This document shows, one piece after another, positions 1 through 12,479 of a stretch of DNA of 60,000 nt (position 1 is the stretch's first letter; each line of letters opens with the position of its first letter). The DNA is taken from contig WPIO01000028.1 in assembly GCA_009760855.2 (NCBI GenBank), forward strand, positions 3,612,501-3,672,500. Reading direction: 5' to 3'. The position numbers were made by a program, and so were the translations under genes. The notes under the pieces are model-generated. The model searched no databases and was not told the DNA's origin. It saw nothing but the letters and a program-made list of their open reading frames with translations. Source of the stretch: Cristatella mucedo (lineage: Eukaryota > Bryozoa > Phylactolaemata > Cristatellidae).

Positions 1-1212
1 ATTGCGAATACAGTGCAATAATTATCAATGCATGTAATTTTGAATGAGACGTCTGTGAGTGAGGTGTGTCCATCCGCAAACGCAAGGTGCCCGCATCAAG
101 GTTACGTTACGCCCTCTGTGATATTTACGGTACTGTTGCGATGGCTGAGCTACGATAAACGACATGAAAAATAAAAAAATAGGTTAGATATTCCTAATTT
201 GCATATGTGGCTACAACAGGCACTCTCATAGCTGACACTGGACATTGAGATGTGCATTGAAATATGAAATACGGATGAAAATGCTTTTGATCTGCGTGTT
301 AATAAATTACGCATGCAACTGCGGTGAACATGGCCTCGCAGGGGAACACGTAACACTGAAGAGCCTGACCATCGGGACGGTCAGTGTTAGCGACGCCTCT
401 AACGACCCATGAGTCATTGCGGTACAGCCATTGCGAAGCAATCCGCTTATATGCATGGCTTGTAATTATATATAATTATATATTTTAAAATTGGATTTTT
501 AAACGATTTTCCGATGGTAGACGCTTTTCTCGCAGTTTTGTTGTTGACATCCTCTAAGCGGCAGATACGCGATACCACACAGAACACCTAAGCGGACTCG
601 AGGACGTTTATTCACACGGACACCGCAGCGGGCCAGTACGCGACTGTCCGGCCCGGCGTCCTCGACCTCTCTCTCTGTGCCTTTGCCGCCCGTTACTTAT
701 GTACCACTGTCATAAATCGCAACAGCCCATAATCCAACGACAGTGTTATATTCTTATAATAGCTACAAATGTTTCGCTGGTAGACTGCGCCTCCTCCATT
801 TGGGCGAACCTGAGCTAGAGTTGCCGGCTGACTCACCTGGCTGGTCGAAACTTTTGAGGTGAACTCGTTTCCGGGCTGTTGGCTAAGATCTGCGAAGCAA
901 GTCCGAGGAATTAGGCAGCTACTCATTGAGTGCTACCCTTAGGCTACTTGTTTGTTGTCAACGTTAGTCTTTTAAATAGTAGTGATGTAAACGCAAGCAA
1001 TTCATTTTACGAATGCAATATCGTGTATCCGCGATTTTTCGCGAGTACACGCTAGTTACTGAATAACGGTTATATGAATAGTGCCATTAGTGGTTGCGAC
1101 CGTAAAAAGGCGCTAATGTATTACATGAAGGCAGATGACGTACTCGCGGTATTAATAAGGAGCCATTTTTCTTGTTTCTCCGCGAACGTTTCTTTCGTTT
1201 TGTTTTGGATTA
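1..1212. other. No gene recognised
   Basis: AT-moderate unique-looking sequence. Small open frames on both strands have no recognisable domain, no low-complexity bias and no convincing splice sites. I see no repeat family member here. Confidence 0.5.
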
Positions 1213-1357
1213 TGCCGAGCTGGTTTGGTCCACTGGTTAAGGTGCTCGCCCCAACCAAGGTCTGGCTAAGGTCGTGGGCTCGAGCTTGGAGGCACTTGTG
1301 AAGCGCCTGAATAGAGATTAAGTTCTCTTAGGGCGCTATACAAATGAATTATATATA
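1213..1357 (+). mobile_element. SINE-B (tRNA-head, LINE-tail SINE)
   Basis: Near full-length copy. The head has an A-box-like TGGTCCACTGG and a B-box-like region (GTCGTGGGCTCGAGC). It is fused to the tail GTGAAGCGCCTGAATAGAG ... TTCTCTTAGGGCGC and ends in TA-rich sequence. The same order is seen at 8424, 26800, 51466 and 57271. The tail can fold as a hairpin (GCGCC with GGCGC, AGAGA with TCTCT). Confidence 0.85.
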
Positions 1358-2254
1358 GTATGTATATTTTGTTTATTTTTCCCTTAGTTTTGCTAACATT
1401 GACACAATCTTTGCAATAGTCGTATTCATGCAGACCTGCTATCAATGGCGAAGCTGAGCCTTCGGACATGAGTACGCACGCGATTAGGCCAAGCACTGCC
1501 CAGCCGCAGCACAGCGAAAGCGCAGGGCACCCCTACAGGCGGAATACGTACCTCTCCCACTGGCTCCACGTGCCTGTAGAGAGCTGCTAATCATTGGAGC
1601 TCTAGCAATATCCTAGGTGTCGTACGTTGCTCAAGAGGATTGCCTGGAGAGTAATGCAATAAATAGTATTTCATTCTGCACACGTTTGGTGCTCCTTCTT
1701 CTATAACGACACCCCTTTCTCTTCCTCGTCGTTGCGGCTTTTCGTGAAAGCGTCGCACACAAGCGCTCGTGCAAGCCGACACTCATCTCTGAGGGAAAAC
1801 TGAAGTGATCTTCAGGATTTTTCTCGCGCGCATTCAAACTGCAGCATGAAAGTACTAAAATAGCAGGATGATGTATTCACTCATCCTTGAGTTTTAGTTT
1901 CAGTTTAGCTGAAGTTCGAGTCGAGTTTGGTGTATTGCTGCTCCGCTCGTGCGATTGAGCCGCGGCCGGTGACCCGTAACGACGACGACGGCGATGTAAC
2001 CCAACCCTGAGCAACAGCAATAGTTTGACCCAACTCGTTTTTCTCGATCTTTCGGCCACGCGCGACATGCATTGCAATTTTGCAGGTGCGTCATGCTCGG
2101 ACCATTTCTTTGTCGCACTTCGGCGGGAAACGCACGCGAAGTACTGTCTGCGGTTGCAAAGAGCGTTTCGAACGAGCTGAGCGACGGCAATCGTCCGTAG
2201 CAAAGTCGACATAGCTGAGCTTGCTCAGTGTATTTGAACTTCCTCATCCTTGCA
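1358..2254. other. No gene recognised
   Basis: No domain-bearing frame or known repeat. A short inverted repeat (CTACAGGC / GCCTGTAG, 1532-1579) is present. Minus-strand frames of 111-146 aa at 1877-2340 overlap each other in different frames and show no family motif. Confidence 0.45.
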
Positions 2255-3260
2255 GTTAAAAAAGCTCTGTATCTCCGTCTGTAACTCCACAAAGCCATAA
2301 AGACTGTGGGTGTTACACGGAAGAGTTTTGTATGGCGCACTCACAGCCTCAGCGGCTTTCGGTACGCATTCGATACCCAACAGACTTCATCTCGTACAAC
2401 AAGTGGAAAGCATAGCAGAGTCAGGAGAGCAGTTGAGGTAGTAAGTAGCGCAGAAGTAACAGCTCAAGACGGCTGGAAAGGGTTGCCATGGTTGGCAGCA
2501 GGAGAGTAGCTGTTGTTGTGTAAGAATTGTGGAAGCGAGTTCCACAGCCTAGGACCTGCAGAGCTGAAGCTTCTGTCACCAACGGTCTTTAAGTGGAGGA
2601 ATAGAACAGCTAATTTATTGTCCATACAGGACCTGAGGGCACGAAGAGGCTTAAACTGGTGCAGCAGTTCAGCTAGGTATGGAGGAGCCAATCCGTGGCG
2701 GGCCTTGTGGGTCAGCATAAGAACTTTGCTCTGTATCCGTTGATCAGCAGGCAGCCATCCTAGCTCTTTTAGCAAAGGAGAGACGGGGTCAAACCTTTGG
2801 GTCTTAAAGACTAGCCTTGCCGCCATATTCATAGCCATCTGCTGTGGCCTAGTTGCTTTCTTTGCTAGCCCAGCCAAAAGAGAATTACAATAATCAAGCC
2901 GAGACAGAACTTAAGAGCTTGTTGAATTTTTTGCAAGCCAATGTGGAAGACAGCTCCTTATCTTGGATAGAGATCGGACGTGATGGCTAGCTGTAGAAGC
3001 AGTCTTCTGAATGAAGCTTTTAAAATTGAGGCAGTTGTCGAAAACGACACCTAAATTTCGAGCACGTGGTGATGGTCGCACGACAGCATCGCCTATTAGA
3101 AGAGCAAAGCCTTTTAATCCAGCCAGACGGTTATTGTGTCCTATGAGCAGCAGTTCGGTTTTATCGCCATTTAGTTTCAAGAAGTTTTCCGATATCCAGG
3201 ATCGAATGTCGGCAAGGCAAACATTCAGGTTATCGGTGGCTGCAGCAGATTCCGACGGTT
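2255..3260 (-). mobile_element. LINE-2fam fragment, RT C-terminal half and 3' end
   Basis: The minus strand reads through the reverse-transcriptase thumb and C-terminal region of a non-LTR retrotransposon. The frame at 3180-2911 has LNGDKTELLLIG and RNLGVVFD. The frame at 2877-2464 has LVFKTQRFDPVSPLLKELGW, HGLAPPYLAEL and GPRLWNSLP. The two pieces are in different frames, so the copy is dead. The 3' end lies in the TAACTCCACAAAGCC region near 2282-2297 and is shared with copies at 33703-34130 and 42510-42785. The 5' end is truncated. It is distinct in sequence from LINE-1fam. Confidence 0.8.
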
Positions 3261-3454
3261 AGCGTCCCCTTGGCTAGAAATATTCATCGCTTCATTACCT
3301 TCATTACCGCTTGGTCGCATGCGAACTGTCGCCTTCGATTAGGGCGGCCGGAAGCATAAATGCGTGCCTCTTCGGGGTTGCGTGCTTTCAGGACCAGCGG
3401 CGCAACGATATGAATTCAGTGAGCCATTATGCACGATCGAATGATTTGTGGTAG
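3261..3454. other. Spacer between LINE copies
   Basis: Unassigned sequence between the 5'-truncated LINE-2fam copy and the start of the LINE-1fam copy. Confidence 0.4.
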
Positions 3455-4130
3455 TCAATTTCAACAAGCATAACATGGTTAGAGGTGAAAAGCACATATC
3501 AAATTCAGCATGCGATTATGGTCGATGGCAGCATGCACAGTGTCAGCACCCATAAACAAGAAAATGACGAATCACGTGGACCACTAAATGCTGGGATAAA
3601 TAATGCGTGTTTAAAACTTCTTTTTATATTTTTTCCAGACAGTGCATGCTGTGACGCCTTGTGAAAGTGAGTTGTAGGTTTTAGGAACATACGAACAAAA
3701 GGCTCCAAAGGATTTAAGGTTTGTATGAGGTGTAGCTAGGCGATTAGATTCAGAAAAGCGGGTAGTACGACGCTTAGCCTGGTCGGAGCAGTAGATCTAA
3801 TCGGTTAGGTAAGCTGGATCGAAAGAATGAACGGACCTAAAAAGTGAGTGACAGAAACTTATAGTCGATACGTTGCTTTACTGGGAGCCAGTGTAAGTCG
3901 GCAAGAAGTGGTGTGGTGTGGGAATCTCCAAGCTTACGAAAGACAGACGTAGCTGCATAGTTGTGCACCAACCGAAAGCGCCTGATTGTACAGGCCTGAG
4001 ACCAGCAAACAGTGAGTTACAGAAGTCGAGACGGTATGTCACAAATGCATGGACCAATTTAGATGTTGTATCCCTGTCTAAGCAAGCCTGAATTTTAGCA
4101 ACGCTGAAAGTAGGCAGACTTTTTTATTAG

Positions 4131-4268
4131 TTATAATTCATTTGTATAGCACCCTAAGAGAACTTAATCCCTATTCAGGCGCTTCACATATGCCACAGGG
4201 CTCGAGCCCACGACCTCAGTCAGACCTTGGTCGGGGCGAGCACTTTAACCACTTGGCCAAAGCAACTC
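4131..4268 (-). mobile_element. SINE-B inserted into a LINE-1fam copy
   Basis: Reverse-oriented SINE-B: tail complement (ATTCATTTGTATAGCACCC, AGAGAACTTAATC) then the head complement (GACCTTGGTCGGGGCGAGCA). It is flanked by GACTT on both sides, a likely target-site duplication. The LINE sequence continues across the insertion. Confidence 0.85.
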
Positions 4269-4727
4269 GTCGACTTGACTATGGAGCTGATGTGGTCGGC
4301 TAATGAAAGGTCACTTTGGAACAGGACACCTAGATTTTGTGTACAGAGATATGCTGGCATAACCAATTTTGATCATTAAGTTTTCTAAATCACACTTGGT
4401 TTGCTCATAACTAGTAAATCGGTTTTATCGTCGTTCAATTTAGGAAAGTTTGCTGCCATCCAAGTGCGGGTTTCATCAATACATGCAGCAATTATGCTGA
4501 GAGAATTCGACATGCCGGAGGACTGGGTGGGATCAAAGCAACGGTACAACTGGGCATCATATGCATAGAAGTGAAAGCCTAGATTGTGCGCAGCAATCAC
4601 TTTGGCAAGAGGGGTAGTATAAACTGCGAAAGAACTGGAGCAAGAACAAATACCTGAGGTACCTCTTACTTGAGTGGTTCCTTGGAAGATCTTGGTCCGT
4701 TCACATCAATAATCAAGGGCCTCTCTT

Positions 4728-4910
<183 letters not shown>

Positions 4911-5056
4911 GATAGGACCTGAACCATTGCACTCGCCAAAGACTTGGTAATTGATAAAATCAAACATGTCCAAAGATTGCGCAAAACCAGCAGTGAGACT
5001 CTACCTAAGTCTGCATTCCTCAGAACGTTGTGATACACCTAAAGCAATGCGGACTC

Positions 5057-5106
5057 TGTGGACTGATTAGCTCTAAAACCATGTGGACTGATTAGCTCTA
5101 AAACCA
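5057..5106. repeat. 25-bp perfect tandem duplication
   Basis: Two adjacent identical 25-bp units starting TGTGGACTGATTAGC. They lie within the dead LINE-1fam copy. Confidence 0.9.
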
Positions 5107-5800
5107 GACTGCAACTTACTAGCTAGGTGTGAAGTTTCAATGTATGAGTTCAGCTGGCCTGCTACGACTCGTTCCAGTGCTTAGATAGGAAAAGTAGAAG
5201 GGAGGCTGAGTGAAAGTTGCTCAAGTTCTCTTGGCTTTAGTGTCGATTTCTTGATTAGTGGCCTTACTACAATCTTTTTGAAAGATTCTGGGAGATTACC
5301 TGATGCTAATGACATGTTTACGATGATGTTAGTCATGCATGGCAGCAGCAGATCTATCCATCGCAGAAGTAGGGCAGTGGGAATAGGGTCTAGAGGACTA
5401 GTTGTCATCTTTGATTCGGACATGGACTTCAGGACGAGGTCACTAGTGACCTCCTTGAATGTGGACACTGAGGTGCTGCTTGGACTTGAGGGACAGGATT
5501 CCAGGGGGATGCTGCCATCTTGGGGATGGATTCTCTTGATTTTGTCTATCTTGTTGACAATAAAACTAGAGAAGCGATTAGCTAGATCATCACAAGGATC
5601 ACCAGTTAAAGACCCAACCTGGGAGCGGTTAATGAGATCGTTAATCGTAGATAGCATCCTTTTTGGATTGTGCGCCTGTCATTGAACAATATTTTTATGG
5701 AAGCGACTTATTTTGTCTGCATTATGGTGCATTCTTCTTTTGTCAGACTCACGGCATTTTCTTCGACTGTCAGCCAAATGTCTTTAATTTCTTTAATTAA

Positions 5801-6238
5801 TCTGCAGCAAATGGTTGGCCGTTCATTCTAATTTCGACGTTATATGAATCTGAAAGTCTGCATTATTTTATGCACGAATTTGTTGGTGATTGAGTCATCG
5901 CAAGAGCGAAGAAAACTGACGTACGCTGTGGGTCGCTGATCTCCTGGCGGCGGCGCTGTCTGTCTGTTACACCGCTTATCTTCCAGTAGCCTTGCGGACA
6001 AGCCTGAAGTGTTAAGAAACCTTAGGCAATCTTGTTCATCGTAGAAAAAGAACCGTAAGCCGCAAATTGGCTTTACAGTGATCGTGAATGCATCAAAACC
6101 GACGCTCGTGGATGGTGAGAGCATTGAACGAAACGGGAGATTCATAATTCTAAAACGAATGCCGGTGAGTAAGATGTCTACCAGCGATTCCTATTAAGAT
6201 TTGGTTAACTACTAAACAAGTGGCATGATTCTCATATC
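5801..6238. other. No gene recognised
   Basis: Follows the 5' end of the LINE copy. A 101-aa minus-strand frame (5840-6145) has no recognisable motif. Confidence 0.4.
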
Positions 6239-6412
6239 GGTGAGCCGTGATGGCACACTGGGTAAGGCGGTTGCTTTCACGACCTTGGTCCCGAGGTCGT
6301 GGGTTCGATTCCTGCGGTGGGCAATCCTTTATCGCTGCTGCAAGCGGTGGTGATAGCCGTAAAAGCCCTTCTGTCGCTATAAAAAAGAGGCTGTTTCATC
6401 GGCTAGGATTTA
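6239..6412 (+). mobile_element. SINE-A, near full length
   Basis: Begins GGTGAGCCGTGATGGCACAC. It has an A-box-like region, the palindromic ACGACCTTGG / CCGAGGTCGT block, a B box (GTGGGTTCGATTCC), the body GCAAGCGGTGGTGATAGCCG and the 3' end GAGGCTGTTTCATCGGCTAG. Its tail differs from the LINE-derived tail of SINE-B. Confidence 0.88.
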
Positions 6413-8423
6413 TTTGTGTATTACGAAAGCTTTCCGCATGTGTGTGCAAGCTATTTATTCACTAGTCCAGAATGATAACGGCATATTAAAAAAAGCACAT
6501 AACCAAGTAGAAGCAAAGAAATGGCCAAATATGCCGATAGAGTTCGTGACCCGTTCAATATAATATGTGCTATATTTAGCACAGGATACGACATCAGGAG
6601 TTATGCATCCACCAGCATCAAAATAATACTACATTATAAACCTTTACCGAAAGCATTCTCAGCTGGCCGAAGTTCTTCTGAAGACTCAGTGATCATCGAA
6701 CGAACGATACAGCCGGTTGCGGAACGCTGTATCTAAAGCATCGTGGTTCATTTAAACGACGTCGCGAGGCAAATTTTCTAAGCATCGCATGCACAAGAAA
6801 CTTCTTGGACACCAGTTGGTGAGAGATGGAGTGAAGAACGACGGAGAGCGGCAGAAAATGGTTGATTGTCCGGCATGGTTTGATAATGATGAGTGGTAGA
6901 GTGTCGGAAGTTAGTGCATAGTGATGGCGAGCTACGGAAGATATTTAAAGTGGTAGAAAGTGAATTGGAGCACGGTGGTTAATAAGTGAAAACTTTAGAG
7001 TGATTTGGAGAGTGTCAGATGGTCTGCCCCTTCAATGCACCTAGGCAGTTCATGGTTGCTAGGGATGCATCGATCAGTTGTCTTGACCGTCTGACCATAG
7101 CCAGCTGCCAACAGCAACGACTCATCCACTTAATTCTGAATATGTCCAAATCTGATAAGTTGACGACAGAAGGCACGTAATTCGAAGGAACTTTGGTTGA
7201 GAGAAACGGTTAAATCAATCTGTAGTGGATCTCAATCTGTAACTTCAAATACCCACTAAGACACTAGGGTTTTTACGATCAACAGTCTCCTAATACAAGG
7301 CATTCAAAACGTCAGCAACTCTAGGCGCACTTGCAAAAACGGCTGCAAAGAACTTGCAGGAATTACTAGCTTTAGTAGATAAAATTATAATTACAAAAAA
7401 ACGAGCTGCACTTTATTGGCCCGCAAATCAACAGTTCATGTCTTCTGAAATCCTTAAACGAAGACGAGTGGCTACTATTGTATTCTGAGAGGACCGGATG
7501 GTATGGGAAGGCTGATGCTGTTGTGGCAGTTCATCTAGATACCTAAGTAGGAGCAGAAGTGTGACGCAACTTAGAGGTCGTGGAGAGAACTTAAAGGAGT
7601 ATTCACTGGTCGACATGTAGCCGCTTCAGGTCCTTGAGCAATGGCCGGACGCGAAGAAGTTACTGGATTTAAATGCAAATTTAGTGACCGTATTAATTAA
7701 TAAATTTAGGACTATTTTAGCATATTTTCAGAAGCTCCACTACCCCGAAATCAATGCAGCCCAGAAAAGAAAGCACCGTGCAACAGCGGTTCAGTGACGT
7801 TCACGCATCCAGTGCGTGCGAGCTCGATGAGTGTTTCATCGGGCGCTTGGAGCACAAAAAAGCGGCCCGATGTCGCTTTCGCGGCACGCTGTTAGTGCGT
7901 ACGCAACCACCATTTTTTTACGCTAACTCCTCTGCGTATTTGAATGCATTTAAGCTGGACAGCTCCATGCTTCAGGCAAAATCGTCGTCCAATATAATTT
8001 TGAGAATTAGCCCGAGATTGACTGAGTGACCTAACTATGTATTCAAATTCTGCCGAGGCTATCTCGCCGCGGAACGGATAGCCTGACCTGGACGGTAGGT
8101 CATCGCAAATTTCGGCCGGTCGGTGAATCATTGTGGCTAAGCCTTTTGCGAAACTAAACACTTAAAATTGTCGCTTACAGGTAGGGTGTAGGCAGTAAGC
8201 TGAATAGGCATTGAAGTAGCAATGCCGTAGCTACCATCCAAAAATTGTAATGGGGGTCCGAGTTATACTGCCCAGCATTTCACTTTAAGTTTTAGCTTTC
8301 GGGGTAATCGAAAAATTGTTATCATACCTGAATGTCGTTTCAATTTTTTTCACATTGAATAAAGCATTGTGTTTTACCGTTGAAGTGCTACACGTTGCAT
8401 TTTTTGATTCTGAATGTTTTACC
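6413..8423. other. No gene recognised
   Basis: Mixed-composition sequence without a domain-bearing frame, SINE or LINE that I can place. Frames of 60-91 aa at 6521, 7428, 7754 and 7892 overlap on opposite strands and look random. Confidence 0.45.
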
Positions 8424-8567
8424 GCTGAGCTGGCTTGGCCCAGTGATTAAGGAGCTCGCTCCGATCAAGGTCTGACCGAGGTCGTGGGCTTGAGCCCAGT
8501 GGCATATGTGAAGCGCCTGAATAGAGATTAAGTTCTCTTAGGACGCTATACAGATAGGCTATAATAC
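8424..8567 (+). mobile_element. SINE-B
   Basis: Head GAGCTGGCTTGGCCCAGTG, anticodon-side region GACCGAGGTCGTGGG, then the full LINE-like tail (GAAGCGCCTGAATAGAG ... TTCTCTTAGGACGC). A few substitutions from the consensus. Confidence 0.85.
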
Positions 8568-9094
8568 CTGCTACTCACGGCCTCGGCATCAAAGCCTTAT
8601 CTACCTTAACGTGAAGTTCAAACGTTTATACTACATTTATATGCCGCTTCTGGGAAAAGATCCAACATTGTTGAAATTAATTATAGCAGAAATTTGAGAA
8701 CCTCGTGCGAGCAGCCGGCCAGCTATGCAGCGTACACTGCGGACGCTATTAACGCCTGGTATGCAAATGACTTCCTCAGTGTAATTTACCTGAACTTTCT
8801 ACAGCTGACGTTTTATTTGAACATTCGACATAATACTGCCGATGCTTCCTCACAGTGTAACCAAGTTACATGTTTTGACATGTTCTAATTAACAGCACTA
8901 CAAAACTTTGAATGACCTTTAATCGCATTTCTTATAAAATGCGTACTAGCAAGAACATATAAATACGCAAGAGTACATTGCTAGTGGTGTAATTGTACGT
9001 CCTGAATGTTAGGAAGAAGATATAAAGAAATATCATTCATTCATTAATAATTGACAACCGCGCATGTATACGCGTAGGAACAGGTATACCTTAA
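8568..9094. other. No gene recognised
   Basis: AT-rich sequence. One TAAAGGTCA-type nuclear-receptor half-site occurs at 8913-8921 (minus), a frequency expected by chance. Confidence 0.4.
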
Positions 9095-9147
9095 CGTGCG
9101 CGCGCGCGCGCGCGCGTGTGTGTGGGTGTGTGTGTGCATGTGTGTAT
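9095..9147. repeat. (GC)n-(GT)n compound microsatellite
   Basis: An alternating CG run of about 20 bp passes directly into a GT/TG run. Alternating purine-pyrimidine of this type can adopt Z-DNA. Confidence 0.9.
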
Positions 9148-9750
9148 TGAAGCGTGTGCATGCTAAATCGGTTAGATTATGCCAGTGATTGAGATTATTA
9201 GTGGTTCCTGAATAGTTATTATTAAAAATCGGATATGTCATAATCTATGATTTAGACCATATGAACTGGTCATATGTAATGATGTCAGACGTACTTATGG
9301 CGTCAAACTTGTCAGTTGCATTTATCACTCTGTCAGTCATTGATGTGTGTGTCAGTCATGCCCAACTCGATCGGCAGCGCGGCGGGACTAGGCGGTGGAG
9401 CTACGTAATGCAGGAATACTTCCTGCCAAGTGTGGCAGCGCGGCTGCTTGCTAATCTCCACTCTTCACTGCTGCCGCGTTCTGCCACTGTCGGCATACTT
9501 GAGCGTACTCACTAAGCAGAATCCGAGACTCGCTGTCGCCGTGATTAGATGCCCCAGCTTCACCAGTCGTCGGTCGCGCGTTTGCAAGGACCAGCATCCG
9601 TGTGCGTGCTTCGCTCCTCAAAGAATACTTTAGAGTGGAAGCCTTCACTTCGCATTTAGATTACGCCTCGCGTAAAAGTCAACTAAAACATAGGAAAGTC
9701 ATATATAGCTTGCGGGTTTTCGCGAATGCGCACGCGATGTGCGCGTGTCG
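9148..9750. other. No gene recognised
   Basis: Overlapping short frames on both strands between 9261 and 9650 with no domain. No repeat recognised. Confidence 0.4.
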
Positions 9751-9751
9751 T

Positions 9752-9788
<37 letters not shown>

Positions 9789-9865
9789 TATTTTATATGG
9801 CCCACTCAAGAGAACTCAATCTCTGTCTAGGCACTTTACATTTGCAGCAAAGGAGCAAGACCGTT
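9751..9865 (-). mobile_element. LINE-1fam 3' tail with (TAA)n
   Basis: Reverse complement of the LINE 3' end. A (TAA)n run of about 35 bp is followed by CACTCAAGAGAACTCAATCT and CTAGGCACTTTACATTTGCA. Only about 100 bp of element remains. Confidence 0.75.
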
Positions 9866-10389
9866 ATACAAAGAGCTTTTTTCAGATATACTGTCCTAAT
9901 GCATGTACGATAAGTGTTTCGTCTTTTATTCGAGAGGGGATTGCCGGCATTTAAAAACGAAATTTAACATTTTTTTAAATATTAAAATGATTTTTATTCA
10001 AGTGAGATGTCGCCTTCTTTCATCTCCACCTGACCGTCTCCTCTAACTCTTTGCCCCCAAATATTGATCCAGAATGTTCCCTGGCTCATCAACAGTCTGG
10101 AATTGATCCTAAATGTCGCCCGCCCTGTCATTCTCTCGTCCTTTCCTACCTACTCATTCCTTCCCGTCATTATCTTCTTTCTGCCGCAGTTTCTCCTGAA
10201 CGAATCTTTTCGAGCCGAATTGGTCAAGCAGGCAGCAACATTATTTTCTTCCGGAATCAAGGGCAGATCTTGCTCTGCGGGTTTCGGATGAACGCTACCA
10301 CAGGCCTAGCGAACAATTTTGAAATCTAAAACAAATTAAAAATCTGCGAATCACAGTCAGTGGTGCGGTACGGGTATTTTTAACAACTG
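9866..10389. other. No gene recognised
   Basis: Two overlapping frames (92 and 75 aa, 10051-10329) in different phases, neither with a recognisable family motif. Confidence 0.4.
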
Positions 10390-10810
10390 ACAGACAAGCC
10401 TAACTGCTGCACTTCGTACCAAGTGTAAGCGATGAATTTCGCAGACAAGAAAACTTGCTTAGTCGGGATGTCACAAATGCACGGGATAGCTTGGTTGTGG
10501 CATCCTCATCAAAGCAAGTTCGAATTTTAGCCGTATGACGTAGCTGAAATTAGGCTGACTTGAATGTGAAGCCGATCTGGTCAGCAAGTGAAAGTTCATG
10601 TTTTTAACAGGGGTCACTGATTCCGTCTAGAGGCTAAAGGCGTTGTGCTGGCCGAGAGCACAATTCGAAGGGGTAGCTTTCAAAATTCCGTGGTAATTCA
10701 CTTATTTTGCCGATTACTTGTAAGTCGATTTCATCGCCATTCAATTTGAGACAAATGTTGACTGCTTTCCAAATGCGAATGTTAGCAACATATGCTCAAG
10801 CGATTTGAAG
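10390..10810 (-). mobile_element. LINE-1fam fragment (RT C-terminal part), heavily decayed
   Basis: Matches the minus-strand LINE copy at 3.9-4.5 kb: GTCGGGATGTCACAAATGCA, GAATTTTAGCC, GGCTGACTTGAATGTGAAGC, then TCGATTTCATCGCCATTCAA. It provides the uninterrupted paralogue of the site where SINE-B is inserted at 4131-4268. Confidence 0.7.
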
Positions 10811-11504
10811 AGATAGGTTAAAACCTACGTATAAACCTACGTGTAGTTCCTAGTTAATTCTGTACCGGGCGACCAGGGCGATCATGAGGATAAATTGAAC
10901 GCGGGTGTCCCTGTGCAAAAGCTGCGGTGCGGCCGGTTGGGAAAATTACAACGCATACACAGCGTGATTTATATCCAGCCGCCGCCCGTCCTCTCGATTG
11001 AGGAGACCCCCCCCCCCCTACCGACGGCGGCCAGTCCAAGCCGACGCCAGGCGTGGCGAGAAAACAACGATGTCCTAAGGAAAGATACGAAAGGCTAAAA
11101 TAAAGCAAAACGGGAAGTCTGGTAGAGTTAACACTCGAATGCACTCGAGGTACGAGGAGGAGGCGACGGCAGCGCTATTGCTTAAAGTCGTCGCTAGTCT
11201 TAAGTCTAATCGCGGCGGAATAAGGGCTCCACAATCAGCTGACAAAGCCGCTGACATTTCTCGGGCAGACAACTCCCTGCCCTGCCCCTGCCCCTCCCAG
11301 TAGCCGCCGGACGAGCCGCTTCAGTGACCCGTCGAATTTCCGTGGCCTATACCATTTCCTGCCGACTGAGACTAACTGACTGGGACTGCCGTAGAACGCT
11401 GGCAGCTGACGACGAGCTGCGGAGCTGGGCATACGGCGACCGGCCAGCGCCAGCAGCGAGCTTTCCTGAAGGGAAGCGAGGAGAGCGTAGCGAATTGTAG
11501 CCTA
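10811..11504. other. No gene recognised; locally GC-rich
   Basis: Contains a poly-C run (11010-11018) and GC-rich sequence at 11160-11480. Overlapping frames lack domains. Confidence 0.4.
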
Positions 11505-11665
11505 AAATAAATGATAATAATAACAATAATAAATTGTATAGCGCCACTAGAGAAATTAATCTCTTTCAAGCCACTTTGCATTTGCTGTAAAGGAAGCATT
11601 CGCGAATGGTTAACGGTAGCGTGCTCAATGTCCACAATCATAGCAAGGTTAGAGGCGACGTGCAT
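11505..11665 (-). mobile_element. LINE-1fam 3' end
   Basis: AT-rich tail (AATAATAACAATAATAAATT) followed by the complemented LINE end: AGCGCCACTAGAG, TCTCTTTCAAGCCACTTTGC, GCTGTAAAGGAAGCATTCGC. Terminal non-coding portion only. Confidence 0.75.
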
Positions 11666-11672
11666 AAAAAAA

Positions 11673-11735
11673 ATACTTGCTGATTGAACAGCCTCTTTCG
11701 TATAGAGACAGAAGAGCTTTTGTTAAAGTCATGAA
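11673..11735 (-). mobile_element. SINE-A 3' fragment
   Basis: CTTGCTGATTGAACAGCCTC and TATAGAGACAGAAGAGC are the complemented 3' end of SINE-A. Head and B box are missing. It lies just before a second SINE-A in the opposite direction, so the pair is head-on. Confidence 0.7.
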
Positions 11736-11760
11736 CGGTGGCATAGAAAGAGTTCGTCTT

Positions 11761-11930
11761 GGTGAGCCGTGATGGCACACTAGGTAAGGCGCTTGCTTTT
11801 CACGGCTTCGGCCCCAAGGTTGTGGGTTCGAATCATGCGGTGGGCGATCTTTATTGCTGCTGCGAGCGGTGGTGATAGCCGTAAAGGCTCTTCTGTCGCT
11901 ATACAAAAGAGGCTGCTAAATCAGCTAGTA
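11761..11930 (+). mobile_element. SINE-A, near full length
   Basis: GGTGAGCCGTGATGGCACAC start, B box GTGGGTTCGAATC, body GGTGGTGATAGCCGTAAAGG and 3' end GGCTGCTAAATCAGCTAG. The central palindrome has decayed. Confidence 0.88.
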
Positions 11931-12359
11931 CTTTTTTCGTCTTCTGAGCTGACGAGAGCTCACTGCCTGTGGACACGCTTCGTTGAGTCACAGTAGAAGT
12001 AGTCGCAGTACGGTCACGTAAGACAAAGCTGTGCCATCCAGCCGTGTGGCGGAAGTGTGCCATCTTACAGCGTGATTGCATAACGGATGGACGGATGGCT
12101 TTATCACTTTAACTAGTAAAGATGACTGAATCTAATTCGGTTACTGACCTGAAAAAGCGATGCTCGCCACCTTTAAGTGCGACCGTCGCCTCCACTCAAG
12201 CCGATGTGACGGCGGCGTCTTGGCTCTGTCGTCTACAACCGACGTGGAGCAGGTGCTGCTAGGGCACGTTAGCACGCCCTCTAGACACTCGCTTTAGAAT
12301 CCCGTTCAACTCGAGTATCTCAGGGAAACTTTTGTCTTGGGTCTACGCCCAGGAGTACG
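11931..12359. other. No gene recognised
   Basis: Unassigned sequence with no repeat or domain that I can place. Confidence 0.4.
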
Positions 12360-12475
12360 GGGCTAGCTAGCATTCACTGTCCCGGGTCGCGGGATCGAGT
12401 CTTACGGCGGGCAATTCTGTGGAGCTTTTTGCGAGCGGAGTGAAAACCGCTAAATGTCCTCTGCCGCTATGCAAG
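12360..12475 (+). mobile_element. Diverged SINE-A-like copy
   Basis: GTCGCGGGATCGAGTCTTAC resembles the B-box block. It is followed by GGCGGGCAATTCTG and GCCGCTATGCAAG, matching the SINE-A body order with many changes. Confidence 0.5.
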
Positions 12476-12479
12476 TGAG

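Noticed and set aside
6239-6320. Possible functional tRNA genes at A/B-box matches
   Set aside because: All such matches sit inside SINE copies with constant non-tRNA bodies. None forms a full cloverleaf with an acceptor stem.
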